NCBI GenBank assembly: GCA_964494205.1
Contig: CAZBRD010000005.1
Span: 247,997-311,996 of the forward strand
Direction: 5' to 3'
Source: JBBTCX01 sp964494205
GTDB taxonomy: Bacteria > Planctomycetota > Phycisphaerae > UBA1845
DNA: 64,000 nt
How positions within the stretch are numbered: the stretch's first letter is position 1; every line of letters begins with the position of its first letter. Shown here one piece after another: positions 15,860 through 24,392 of this stretch. Under the pieces are notes generated by a model that was not told where the DNA came from, did not search any database, and was given only the letters and a program-made list of their open reading frames with translations. The translations under genes and the position numbers were made by a program.

Positions 15860-17763
15860 ACCGCCGCCCCAAGTCTATTTGAAAACGCATGGCTCAGTTG
15901 CTTTTCCGCCGCGTCTGCTACGTTTTGTCCATCGGTGCCAACGACATGACACTGATGTGACCAGTTTCCGTCAACCGCAAGCAATCTCGCCTGCAAGTGA
16001 ATCTCATCATCGACAACATGTGCATACGCAGCCAACGCGACATCCTTCCGATGATCGAAGTATCGCAGCAGAGCCAATTCGCAATCAGTCGCTAGTCGCG
16101 TGGGCGCGTGCTCCAATCGCCCAAGCAAACGAACTGTGGCTTCGTCCCCGCGTCTTGCTTGGCAAACCAGCGCTGCCTGCCCCGGCGCTGGAAGAAACTC
16201 TTCCATATCGAAGTACTCGCTCACTTCGCCCAGCAGTTCCAATCGCTCCAACCCGGCGGTCGCAAGGATCACCGCATCAAACACACCAGTGCGAACATCA
16301 CGCACCCGCGCATCTACCGCCCCGCGAATCGGCGTCGTCCGCAAGTCGTTCCGCAACGCCAGCAACTGCGCCGCCCGCCTCGGACTACTCGTACCGATCA
16401 CACTTCCGGCTGCAAGCTCGTGCAATTTCAAACCATCGCGCGAAACAAGAGCTTCGCCCGCATCGCCTCTCGTTAGCACAGCCGCAATCACCAAATCATC
16501 CGCCCCAAAAACGGGCAAGTCCTTCAGCGCATGCACCGCGAAATCAATCTCCCCGCGCCGCAGCGATTCCTCAATGTCATCCGTAAATGGCCCTTCCGAA
16601 GGAAGCTCCGCAATCGGCAAATCGAGCCGCCGATCCCCCAGCGTCGCAATCTCGACCAACTCAACATCGATTCCCTGCTCGCATCCTTGCAAGCGAAGTA
16701 GCCCCGCGACATGGTTCGCCTGCCACATCGCGAGCTTGCTCCCCCGCGTCCCAAGCCTCAGCGATCTCACCCTCGAATAATCACCAATATCAGAATGTTT
16801 CGACCTGTCTGGAAACTCGTCGCACAATTCAACAACCTGCGGTGGCAGAACCCGCGAACCGACGTCAACACCTGCACACGACTCCGAGTCTTCGGCCTGG
16901 TTATTAAGCCGCGGCAGCGGCGCCCGCGGACAGCCCACGGCGGAAGCCGTGGGGATAGATCGCGCCTCAGCTTGGGAAGCCCCGGCAGGGGCGACCGATA
17001 CCAGCCCCTCGCCACACGTCGCCAAATCCACGATGATGTCTATGATCCCCCGGTCCATGCCGATCGATTGATCGATGACAATCGTGCGTCCTTCGGCAAT
17101 TACACTCGTCGGCCGTCCCGCATGGTTCGCCAACGTAATCCCCATCCGTCGTGGAATATCCTGCGACGCATGCGCCCCAGCCGCAATGAGAAATGGAATA
17201 ACGACAACCACCGAACTCGCGACTCGCGGCAAAATCGACTCTACAAACGGCTCTTCATCAAGAAACGCCGGAATCACTTCCCAGAACAACTGCTCTCGCC
17301 CAATCACATCGACAACATCAATCGTGCTGACCCGACTCTGCTTGTTCTTCGGCGTTCCATGTCCCACGACAACTAGCGCCGTCTTCGTCGCACTAAGGCC
17401 GAATTGCGCGACCAACGCTAACGCTCGCCGCCGCACGAGAGATTCGATCGCATGTTGCGTCCCAACCGGAGGCGTGATTCGAACCGCAATATCAGAGTAT
17501 CGCACATTCTTGACCAACTCGCGTGGCAGGACGGTGCTGTAGTAATACCCATCGCTGGCCATGACCGGCACGATGGTCACGTCAGTGGCTTTGATCGTGT
17601 CGAGAACCATCGAAAAGTGCGGATCGCCCTGATGAAACGTCACGCCGTATTCGTCGAATTGTGTTTTGCCTGAGACCTGCCGTGCGTATTCTCGAATCTG
17701 TTCGTTGACCGCTGGTTCGTGATCCGACCCGTGCGCCGCCAAAATCAGCGCCGTCCGTGTCAT
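15856..17763 (-). CDS. CbiX-HemC fusion: chelatase-like domain plus porphobilinogen deaminase lacking the cofactor Cys
   Basis: 635 residues. The N-terminal ~250 resemble a tandem CbiX/SirB sirohydrochlorin chelatase (LILAAHGSDHEPAVNEQI, VVVGHGTPKNKQSRVS, IPFLIAAGAHASQDIP). A linker carries repeat R6 (16905-16997). The C-terminal ~300 are hydroxymethylbilane synthase: LRLGTRGSKLAMWQAN, AVHALKDLP (active Lys-Asp), GTSSPRRAAQL, PIRGAVDARVRD, LPAPGQAALV. In the third domain the usual GGCxxPxG loop that covalently holds the dipyrromethane cofactor is replaced by DHRKDVALAAYA (codons near 16035-16060), with no Cys. Activity without that Cys is unexplained; see findings. ATGA overlaps with hemA and cobA-hemD indicate translational coupling. 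Confidence 0.9.
   Translation of the reverse strand: MTRTALILAAHGSDHEPAVNEQIREYARQVSGKTQFDEYGVTFHQGDPHFSMVLDTIKATDVTIVPVMASDGYYYSTVLPRELVKNVRYSDIAVRITPPVGTQHAIESLVRRRALALVAQFGLSATKTALVVVGHGTPKNKQSRVSTIDVVDVIGREQLFWEVIPAFLDEEPFVESILPRVASSVVVVIPFLIAAGAHASQDIPRRMGITLANHAGRPTSVIAEGRTIVIDQSIGMDRGIIDIIVDLATCGEGLVSVAPAGASQAEARSIPTASAVGCPRAPLPRLNNQAEDSESCAGVDVGSRVLPPQVVELCDEFPDRSKHSDIGDYSRVRSLRLGTRGSKLAMWQANHVAGLLRLQGCEQGIDVELVEIATLGDRRLDLPIAELPSEGPFTDDIEESLRRGEIDFAVHALKDLPVFGADDLVIAAVLTRGDAGEALVSRDGLKLHELAAGSVIGTSSPRRAAQLLALRNDLRTTPIRGAVDARVRDVRTGVFDAVILATAGLERLELLGEVSEYFDMEEFLPAPGQAALVCQARRGDEATVRLLGRLEHAPTRLATDCELALLRYFDHRKDVALAAYAHVVDDEIHLQARLLAVDGNWSHQCHVVGTDGQNVADAAEKQLSHAFSNRLGAAV
16905..16997. 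repeat. Dispersed repeat R6, uninterrupted copy, inside cbiX-hemC linker
   Basis: Contains GCGGACAGCCCACGGCGGAA and AAGCCCCGGCAGGGGCGACC. It is the empty-site counterpart of the interrupted copy at 11571-11863, and is translated in frame as linker residues including VGCPRAPLPRLN. Confidence 0.8.
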
Positions 17764-18869
17764 GCCGCGACACTCGATTTGAGTTGCAAAATGCGCCGAT
17801 GCCGTTCCACGCGACCTTCAGACGCAGAACCAACGCCAACGGCCTCGCGCCGAAATAGCGCCGCGATAGCGGGAACAACCTCCCGTTCACGTCGCCATCG
17901 CGAAAACCGCCCTAGTTCCTCGTCGACAACCGCTTCTGCAGCCGAAATACTCTCCCGCCTCCCACCCTCGCCGATCAACAATTCGTCGAGATGCACGAGG
18001 CGCAAGCCCTCCATCCCCCCAACCGCCGGCTCCACGTTTCGCGGAACTGAAAGATCGAGCATCAACCGCGACCGCCTCGCAACCGCCGACATGATCCCAA
18101 CATCGACAAGGAACGAAGGCGAAGATGTACAAGTGATGACGACATCCGCACCGGCCACCAAGTCCTGAATATCATTCAACGACGCAGCACGCGCCTCAAA
18201 CCGATCCGCAAGTCCCCGCGTTCTCGCCACATCTCGCCCAGCGATCGTCACATTCCGCAGATTCCGGAACAAGCACGACGCAGCCACCTCTGCCGCGAGC
18301 TGACCCGTACCAACAATCAGGACGTTTGCACGCGAAAAGTCAGCAAGCGTTTTTTCAATGAACCGCACCGCGATCGTCCCCAGTGACCGCACCCCCGACC
18401 CAATTCCCGTCTCATTCCGCACGCGCTTCCCCGCATGAAGCGCCGCCCGCCCCAAACACGAAAGAATCGGCCCCAGCGAAGTCGTCTCCAACGCTCGCAA
18501 ATACGCAGCCTTCACCTGCCCTTGTATCTGCGCCTCACCAAACAATCGCGACTCGAAACCAGAAGAAACGCGCATCAAATGTCGCGCGACCGCATCCCCC
18601 TGCAACGACCGCGTGTATCGCGCCAGCACATCACCCGGCACCGAAAACCACGCGGCCAATCGATCAATCCACGCCTCAACATGGAGTCGATTAGTAAATG
18701 AATAAACCTCGAACCGCTCGCAAGTCGAAAGCACCATCCGCTCTGGCGCGAGCGTCATGACCTGCGCCAAAATCGCGTCCTGCGCATCCGCGAACGGATG
18801 CAGCCGCTCGCGCACCGACAACGGTGCGTGATTGTGCGCGATACCGACATAAAACAGATCGTGATTCAT
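17760..18869 (-). CDS. hemA: Glutamyl-tRNA reductase
   Basis: 369 residues from the ATG at 18869 (MNHDLFYVGIAHNHAPLSVR). It reduces Glu-tRNA to glutamate-1-semialdehyde, the first step of C5-pathway tetrapyrrole synthesis. Seen: catalytic LSTCERFEVY, GFESRLFGEAQIQGQVKAA, NADPH-binding VLIVGTGQLAAEVA, ITCTSSP, and MLDLSVPRNVEP. The open frame continues 25 codons upstream to 18944, but that stretch is made of repeats R1 and an R2 variant, so it is rejected as the start. First gene of the hemA/cbiX-hemC/cobA-hemD/hemB operon; hemL is not here. Confidence 0.96.
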   Translation of the reverse strand: MNHDLFYVGIAHNHAPLSVRERLHPFADAQDAILAQVMTLAPERMVLSTCERFEVYSFTNRLHVEAWIDRLAAWFSVPGDVLARYTRSLQGDAVARHLMRVSSGFESRLFGEAQIQGQVKAAYLRALETTSLGPILSCLGRAALHAGKRVRNETGIGSGVRSLGTIAVRFIEKTLADFSRANVLIVGTGQLAAEVAASCLFRNLRNVTIAGRDVARTRGLADRFEARAASLNDIQDLVAGADVVITCTSSPSFLVDVGIMSAVARRSRLMLDLSVPRNVEPAVGGMEGLRLVHLDELLIGEGGRRESISAAEAVVDEELGRFSRWRREREVVPAIAALFRREAVGVGSASEGRVERHRRILQLKSSVAA

Positions 18870-18890
18870 TGTTCCGTTCAGTGTGGCACG

Positions 18891-18944
18891 GTCTTGCGAA
18901 GCAAGGCCATGGTTGAGCACGTAGGGTGGGTGCTCTGCACCCAC
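18891..18944. repeat. R2 variant and R1 copy 2 upstream of hemA
   Basis: GTGGCACGGTCTTGCGAAGC (diverged R2) followed by GTAGGGTGGGTGCTCTGCAC with its complementary arm (R1, 18919-18944). They fill the gap between hemA and the cysteine synthase gene. Confidence 0.8.
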
Positions 18945-18954
18945 CTGCTATTTC

Positions 18955-20364
18955 TTAATTCTGTGCTCCGTTACTTCCCTCTTCCGTCGTCCCACCTTTA
19001 CGAACCCACTCATTCACTCCGCCTTTGAGACTCCGCACGTTGCGATACCCCATCGACTTCAAAAAGAGCACGCTGTGCTTCGAGAATTTCCCAATCCCGC
19101 ACACCATCACAATCGGCGACTCGCGATCACTGGGAATCTCATCCGCCCGATCCGGCAATTCCTCTAGCGGAATATTCACCGATCCCGGCACATGCCCCTT
19201 CTCATACATCTCGCCCGGTCGCACATCAACAAGCATCGGCCGATCCGAACCCTGCAACCGCTTGGTCAACTCATCGACCACGATGCTGTCATACGGGTTT
19301 TTCAAATTCTCGATCATCGTGCTGAGGAATTGATCCTCCTGCGGCCCGCCGTCCTCGCCTTCCTTCGTGTCCAGCGATGGGCACATCGCCGGGAAATGCC
19401 GGCACATCGACGAAGCATACTTGAACACGTTGTCTGGAAAAATGATGACGACGACATTCCCCGGTTCATCAGGAATCGACTTCAACGCCCCAACCAGCGC
19501 CATGCCCGAGCTTGGCCCGGCGATGATCGACTCCTCGCGATTGAGTCGCAAACACATGTCGAAAGATTCGCGCGTCGTCACCTCCAGTGTGCCATCATAC
19601 TCCTCCGGATGAAACAACTTCGTCTGACCAAGTTGTCGATAACTTCGCACGCCGGGAATGTCGTGATCTTCCTCCGCATACACGCCGATCACTTTGACGC
19701 CGCGCTGTTTCTCCTTGAGAAACCGCCCCGTGCCCGTAATTGTCCCGCAGGTACCTAACCCCGCCACAAAGTGCGTGACTTTCCCCTCTGTCTGCCGCCA
19801 GATCTCAGGCCCCGTCGTCAGGTAATGGCCCATCAGGTTGGCTTCATTCTTGTATTGATTGAGCATGATGTAATCGGGCTTCGTCTCCGCGATGCTCATA
19901 GCCGTCGCGATCGCACCCTCCGGCGCACCCGGCGCTGGGCACAGCGAATCATCCAGCTCCAGCACGTCGGTTCCGAAGAATCGCAGCACCGTCCGCTTCT
20001 CCAGCGGAATCTTGTTCGACAACGGCGACTGCAGCGAATACCCCTTCGCGTTGGCGATCATCGCCAACCCAAGTCCCGTGTTCCCCGATGTAGGCTCAAC
20101 GAGCTTCTTACCCGGCTTCAACACGCCGCGCTCTTCCGCATCGCGAACCATGTTAGCCGCAATGCGATCCTTCACCGCCCCAAACGGGTTGTACCACTCG
20201 AGCTTGGCATAGACTTGGGTGTGTTTGTACGGCACGACCTTGTTAAGGCGCACCAGCGGCGTGGGGTTCTCCTCATTCGAAAGAAGCCCCAGCATCGAAT
20301 CGTAAACTCTGCGACCGTGATCGTCTGACATATTGAGGTGCATTGTAAGGGGAATGCGCGCCAA
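18955..20364 (-). CDS. Cysteine synthase-like PLP enzyme fused to a rhodanese domain
   Basis: 469 residues. Residues 1-330 are a fold-type II PLP lyase/synthase of the CysK/CBS group: NPTPLVRLN, YNPFGAVKDRIA with the PLP Lys, VEPTSGNTGLGLA, GLGTCGTITGTGRFL, GPSSGMALVG. Residues about 370-460 are a rhodanese domain with MLVDVRPGEMYEKGHVPGSVN and active-site VCGIGKFSK Cys. A fusion of cysteine synthesis with a sulfane-sulfur carrier suits sulfur assimilation, and the siroheme reductase is transcribed divergently next door. The start could be 20364, 20343 or 20331 (MSDDHG); none has a strong ribosome-binding site. The PLP site is close to CysK but the insertions make exact substrate choice uncertain. 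Confidence 0.9.
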   Translation of the reverse strand: MARIPLTMHLNMSDDHGRRVYDSMLGLLSNEENPTPLVRLNKVVPYKHTQVYAKLEWYNPFGAVKDRIAANMVRDAEERGVLKPGKKLVEPTSGNTGLGLAMIANAKGYSLQSPLSNKIPLEKRTVLRFFGTDVLELDDSLCPAPGAPEGAIATAMSIAETKPDYIMLNQYKNEANLMGHYLTTGPEIWRQTEGKVTHFVAGLGTCGTITGTGRFLKEKQRGVKVIGVYAEEDHDIPGVRSYRQLGQTKLFHPEEYDGTLEVTTRESFDMCLRLNREESIIAGPSSGMALVGALKSIPDEPGNVVVIIFPDNVFKYASSMCRHFPAMCPSLDTKEGEDGGPQEDQFLSTMIENLKNPYDSIVVDELTKRLQGSDRPMLVDVRPGEMYEKGHVPGSVNIPLEELPDRADEIPSDRESPIVMVCGIGKFSKHSVLFLKSMGYRNVRSLKGGVNEWVRKGGTTEEGSNGAQN

Positions 20365-20411
20365 TTTCTACGTTTCTGAGCGATGCATGCGCCGATACGG
20401 ACGTTCTTTGT

Positions 20412-20440
20412 TTGGCTTCAAACAATCGATCCGGTATACT
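20412..20440 (+). promoter_or_regulatory. Putative promoter of the sulfite/nitrite reductase gene
   Basis: TTGGCT (20412-20417), 17-bp spacer, TATACT (20435-20440), ending 46 bases before the chosen ATG. A small stem GCTCA-AAA-TGAGC followed by CTTTTT (20450-20468) lies between and could be a weak leader hairpin. Confidence 0.4.
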
Positions 20441-20486
20441 TAAGAAAACGCTCAAAATGAGCCTTTTTCGGCGGGAGACGTGTATC

Positions 20487-22766
20487 ATGAAATCCAGCAA
20501 TTCACTCTGGAAAACCCTGTTGGACGGCAAGATCACGCCGGCCTGGGCTGAAGAAATAGACACGTTTGAAACCGAAATCGAACTTCGTTGTCAGGGCAAG
20601 ATCGACGAGAAAGTTTTCGCAGAAACTCGCCTCCGCCGCGGCGCGTATGGGCAACGTTACGACAACGGCCAACGCTACGACGGCAAGCAAACGCAACAAC
20701 TAGCATATCCAACGGGCACCGAGACTAAAGGGCCGCATACACTATGGGACGCTCCCGGTATGCAGCGCATCAAGATTCCCTACGGCGGCATGACTCCGCA
20801 CCAGTTGGAAGTGATGGCCGAGCTCGCAGAGGAATACTCCGACGGCATCGCTCACGTGACCACGCGACAGGACTTTCAGCTCCATTTCATCCACATCGCG
20901 GACACACCGACAGTTATGCGTCGCCTCGCAGCCGCAGGAATCACCACTCGCGAAGCGTGCGGCAACTCTGTGCGAAACGTCACTGGCTGCCCGTTCATGG
21001 GCGTCTGCCCGGATGAGCCATTCGACGTCACCCCCTATGCTCATGCACTAACATTCTTTTTATTGGGCCATCCCGACGCGCAGAATTTCGGACGTAAGTT
21101 CAAACCCGCGTTCAGCGGCTGTGCCCAGCACGCCTGCGGCCTCGCCAACATGCACGACGTCGGCTACACGGCTGTCGTCCGCACGGTGGACGGCAAGGAA
21201 AAACGCGGCTTCAAGTTCGTCGTTGGCGGTGGACTAGGTGCTGTCCCACAACAAGCCAAAGTCTTCGATGAGTTTCTCCCACCCGAGGAAATGCTCCCCA
21301 TCGTGCAAGCGATTTCGAAAGTTTTCGGCAAGCACGGCGAGAAGCAAAACCGCGCCCGCGCGCGAATGAAGTTCCTCATTCAGCAATGGGGTCTAGAGAA
21401 GTTCAAGGAAGCCGTTCTCGAAGAACGCGCGAAGCTCCAGCCCGATCCGCGCTGGACCGAGTACATCAGCACGATCGAAGCCGCAGAAGAAAAGCCATTG
21501 CGTCCCCCGGGCGAGCTTCCCCTGCTCAACGGCAACGAGCGATTGAATCGCTGGATCAAAACAAACCTCCGCGAGCAGCGCCAAAAAGGCTACGTCTGTG
21601 CGACCGTCGCGTTACCACTCGGCGACATCACCGCCGACCAACTTCGCTCACTCGCCGACATCGTCCGTAAGTACACCAACGGCACCATCCGCACGACCGT
21701 CGAGCAGAATTTCGTCATCCGCTGGGTCAGCAAAGCCGACGTCACCGCCCTCTTCGCCGATCTCGAAAAAGTCGGTCTCGCCCAAGCCGGCGCGGGCAAC
21801 ATCCTCGACATCGTCGCCTGCCCGGGCACCGATACGTGCAAGCTCGGCATTTCCTCATCGCGAGGCCTAGCATCCGAACTCCGCCGCCGCCTTGAGGAAA
21901 AGAGTTTCCAGATGGACGAAGCCATCCAAAATCTGCACGTGAAAGTCAGCGGCTGCTTCAACAGTTGCGGCCAGCACCACGTCGCCGACATCGGCTTCTA
22001 CGGCGTCAACCGCATGGTCAAAGGCTTCCAGGTGCCGCACTTCCAGGTCGTCCTCGGCGGCCAATGGGAGGAAAACGCCGGCTCCTTCGGCCTCCCCGTG
22101 GTCGCGGTTCCGTCAAAACGAGTGCCCGACGCGCTCGATCGCATCACCGGCTTCTACATGCGCGAAAAACAAAACGGCGAGCGCTTCAACAAATTCGTCC
22201 AGCGTGTCGGCAAAGCCAAAGTGCGCGAGGTTCTCGAAGACCTGTCGAAGAACGCACCCGAACACGACGAAGATCGTTCCTTCTATTCTGACTGGCGCGA
22301 CCCGCGCGAATACAGCACGGGCGACGTGGGCATCGGCGAATGCGCCGGCGAAGTAGTCAGCGCGTACCAATTCGCCATGACCGACGCCGAGCGCATGGTC
22401 TTCGAGGCTCAAATCGAGCTAGACGCGGGCAAATCCGAAAAAGCAGGCAAAACCGCTTACAAAGCCATGCTCAAAGGCGCGAAGGCCCTCGTGCAGACGC
22501 AATACGACGACGTGTCCAACGACGCCCAAGAAATCGTCAACGAATTCAAAGAGCGCTACTTCGACACAAAACTGTTCTTCGACCCGTTCGCACAGGGCAA
22601 GTTCGGCCAATATTTCTTCGCCGCGCACGACAAAGTCGGCGCCACGAAGACACCCGAAGCCGCCAGCCAGTTGATCCTGGAATCGCAACTATTCCTCGAA
22701 GCCGTGCACAGCTGCTACAACCGCTGGCGCTTCGAAAAAGCCGCCGCCGCAGAGGGAAAAAAGTAG
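20487..22766 (+). CDS. Siroheme [4Fe-4S] sulfite/nitrite reductase with C-terminal extension
   Basis: 759 residues from ATG 20487. It catalyses six-electron reduction of sulfite (or nitrite). Seen: two ferredoxin-like/NiR-SiR repeats with TRQDFQLHFIHI and TVEQNFVIRWV, and the siroheme/4Fe-4S ligands ACPGTDTCKLGIS (about residues 443-455) and SGCFNSCGQHH (about 491-501). The first half also keeps GCPFMGVCPDE and SGCAQHACGLANM. After the enzyme core, about 130 residues of mostly helical sequence (MTDAERMVFEAQIELDAGKS onward) form a HEPN-like-looking extension not needed in classical enzymes. With CysH at 11898, sulfite is the more likely substrate, but nitrite cannot be excluded. The frame opens at 20412; the later ATG has GGGAG upstream. 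Confidence 0.9.
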   Translation: MKSSNSLWKTLLDGKITPAWAEEIDTFETEIELRCQGKIDEKVFAETRLRRGAYGQRYDNGQRYDGKQTQQLAYPTGTETKGPHTLWDAPGMQRIKIPYGGMTPHQLEVMAELAEEYSDGIAHVTTRQDFQLHFIHIADTPTVMRRLAAAGITTREACGNSVRNVTGCPFMGVCPDEPFDVTPYAHALTFFLLGHPDAQNFGRKFKPAFSGCAQHACGLANMHDVGYTAVVRTVDGKEKRGFKFVVGGGLGAVPQQAKVFDEFLPPEEMLPIVQAISKVFGKHGEKQNRARARMKFLIQQWGLEKFKEAVLEERAKLQPDPRWTEYISTIEAAEEKPLRPPGELPLLNGNERLNRWIKTNLREQRQKGYVCATVALPLGDITADQLRSLADIVRKYTNGTIRTTVEQNFVIRWVSKADVTALFADLEKVGLAQAGAGNILDIVACPGTDTCKLGISSSRGLASELRRRLEEKSFQMDEAIQNLHVKVSGCFNSCGQHHVADIGFYGVNRMVKGFQVPHFQVVLGGQWEENAGSFGLPVVAVPSKRVPDALDRITGFYMREKQNGERFNKFVQRVGKAKVREVLEDLSKNAPEHDEDRSFYSDWRDPREYSTGDVGIGECAGEVVSAYQFAMTDAERMVFEAQIELDAGKSEKAGKTAYKAMLKGAKALVQTQYDDVSNDAQEIVNEFKERYFDTKLFFDPFAQGKFGQYFFAAHDKVGATKTPEAASQLILESQLFLEAVHSCYNRWRFEKAAAAEGKK

Positions 22767-22833
22767 GGCGGGTTCCACCCGCCGCTACGTTCGAGACGGA
22801 GACTTGTGTAGGGTGGGTGCTCTGCACCCACCT
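22763..22833. repeat. R5 and R1 hairpins in tandem
   Basis: R5 GTAGGGCGGGTTCCACCCGCC (22763-22783; other copies 39243 and, in coding sequence, 37598) and R1 copy 3 (22808-22833) fill the gap ahead of the next gene. The R5 arm overlaps the reductase stop codon. Confidence 0.8.
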
Positions 22834-22869
22834 TTTGCATCGAACTCATTGAAACGACGGTTGAATCGA

Positions 22870-23424
22870 ATGGACTTCCAACACATCAACGTCAAACTCT
22901 TCGTCGAGGGCAACCTCGCGATCGATCCCTCGCGCTTCATCAACGTCTTCCACGAATGGATTCAAAACAAATCCATGCCCGAACTGCTCATCGACGTCGC
23001 CGACTATTGCCACGTCCCCGCCGGCCCCGGCGTCCTGCTCATCGGCCACGAGGGCGACTACAGCATGGACAACACCGGCAACCGCTGGGGAATGCGCTAC
23101 AACCGCAAACTGTCACTCGATGGCACCAACGTCGACCGCATCAAACAGGCCTTCACCGCCGCCGCCAACGCCGCGAAAAAAATGGAATCCCACTTCGCCT
23201 CCGACAGCCCGCTCAAATTCTCCCGCACCGAACTCGAAATCTTCGTCAACGATCGCGCGCTCGCGCCCAATACACCCCAGACTATCGAAGCCTTGAACAA
23301 AGACATCGAGTCCTTTGCTACAACTACAATCAATCAATCCGCATCGTCCAAAGCCTTCCCTGCCGACAACCGTCGCCTCGCAGGCACGACATTGAGTTTC
23401 GCGAAGCCGTTTGAATTGAAGTAA
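22870..23424 (+). CDS. Uncharacterised protein downstream of the siroheme reductase
   Basis: 184 residues from ATG 22870 (MDFQHINVKLFVEG). The longer frame from 22804 is repeat R1 sequence and is rejected. Seen: an alpha/beta-looking N-terminal half with FHEWIQNKSMPELLIDVADY and GPGVLLIGHEGDYSMDNT, then a helical, charged C-terminal half. No family recognised. It directly follows the reductase on the same strand (103 bases, filled by two repeats), so co-expression is likely and a role linked to sulfite/nitrite reduction is possible but inferred. Confidence 0.75.
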   Translation: MDFQHINVKLFVEGNLAIDPSRFINVFHEWIQNKSMPELLIDVADYCHVPAGPGVLLIGHEGDYSMDNTGNRWGMRYNRKLSLDGTNVDRIKQAFTAAANAAKKMESHFASDSPLKFSRTELEIFVNDRALAPNTPQTIEALNKDIESFATTTINQSASSKAFPADNRRLAGTTLSFAKPFELK

Positions 23425-23621
23425 CGGTCGTTTGAACCGCAATTGTCCCAACACGCCCTAGTTGCCTGCCTCGCATTTGACGCAAATTTCCGGTACTCTC
23501 TTCGATGCGAAATACGGTGCCTAAAGACCGGACCAAATCGCTAAGCCAAATTAGACGCGGTCGGCCACTGATTCCTGCGTACCAAGCTTAAGAATCGCAA
23601 CCGCAAAGGGAGTGCAAGAGT

Positions 23622-23894
23622 ATGAACGAACCTGACCCACAGTCTCCACCGCCTGGTTCACACACACCGGAAGAACTACGCAAAGCAATGCAGGCGTTCA
23701 AAAAGCGCCTTAAGCTTACACGCCTCGATGACGAATCGAGCCTCGGACGCGGGCCGATGTCCAGCGGAAAACCATCAGGCCTCGTCGCTATCACGCCGCC
23801 GCACCAGTTCCCGCGCGCCGTGTGGGATCAACTCGTCGCCCTGGGGCGCCTCAAATACGCTGGCCAAGGCATGTACCAAATGGCGGATTCATAG
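23622..23894 (+). CDS. Small hypothetical protein
   Basis: 90 residues: Pro-rich start (MNEPDPQSPPPGSHTPEEL), a charged helix LRKAMQAFKKRLKLTRLDDE, then a final PRAVWDQLVALGRLKYAGQG. The layout recalls short planctomycete proteins of unknown function. GGGAG lies upstream of the ATG inside a variant of repeat R4 (AATCGCAACCGCAAAGGGAG). Followed 42 bases later by another small gene. Confidence 0.65.
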   Translation: MNEPDPQSPPPGSHTPEELRKAMQAFKKRLKLTRLDDESSLGRGPMSSGKPSGLVAITPPHQFPRAVWDQLVALGRLKYAGQGMYQMADS

Positions 23895-23936
23895 TGCACA
23901 CCGCACCTGAGACACGTCAGGAAACCGGACGAAACC

Positions 23937-24215
23937 GTGCTTGAGAATCCGCCGGACGATTATCGCCGATTCACGATCGAGAGCGTTCTCCCAGCCGGCG
24001 AGAACCTGAGGATCACCTATGCCGGGCGAGTCTTCGGTGGAATTGTGCGCTGCATGCTTGATCCAAACGGCGTGGAGGATGCTCTTCAGCCCGGTACAGA
24101 GATTTTCATCCGCTATCACACCGCAGAAACCGGCGCGCCAGGCCAAGTCGCGCAAATCATCATCCGCCATCCGTCAGGCGACGGCTGGGCCGAAGTGTAT
24201 GCAGAGGACATTTAG
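23937..24215 (+). CDS. Small hypothetical protein, GTG start
   Basis: 92 residues, mainly beta-strands: YRRFTIESVLPAGENLRITY, GTEIFIRYHTAE, VAQIIIRHPSGDGW. Codons and composition fit a real protein, but the GTG at 23937 lacks a strong ribosome-binding site. Could be a small barrel or adaptor. Likely co-transcribed with the preceding small gene. Confidence 0.6.
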   Translation: MLENPPDDYRRFTIESVLPAGENLRITYAGRVFGGIVRCMLDPNGVEDALQPGTEIFIRYHTAETGAPGQVAQIIIRHPSGDGWAEVYAEDI

Positions 24216-24392
24216 TGGCTTATTCAATTCAAAACTGAGCCTTAACCGTGTGCCACTGCTCTGTGAGCAGTGCCCTCGTTCGCCGCACGACTTGCCATCT
24301 CAATCGAGGAAATGCACCCGAGGATTTTTTGATTACTAGTGACGTTCTCAACGACAAAAGTTTTCGCCGCACCCTAAGTTCAGCGATAACGC

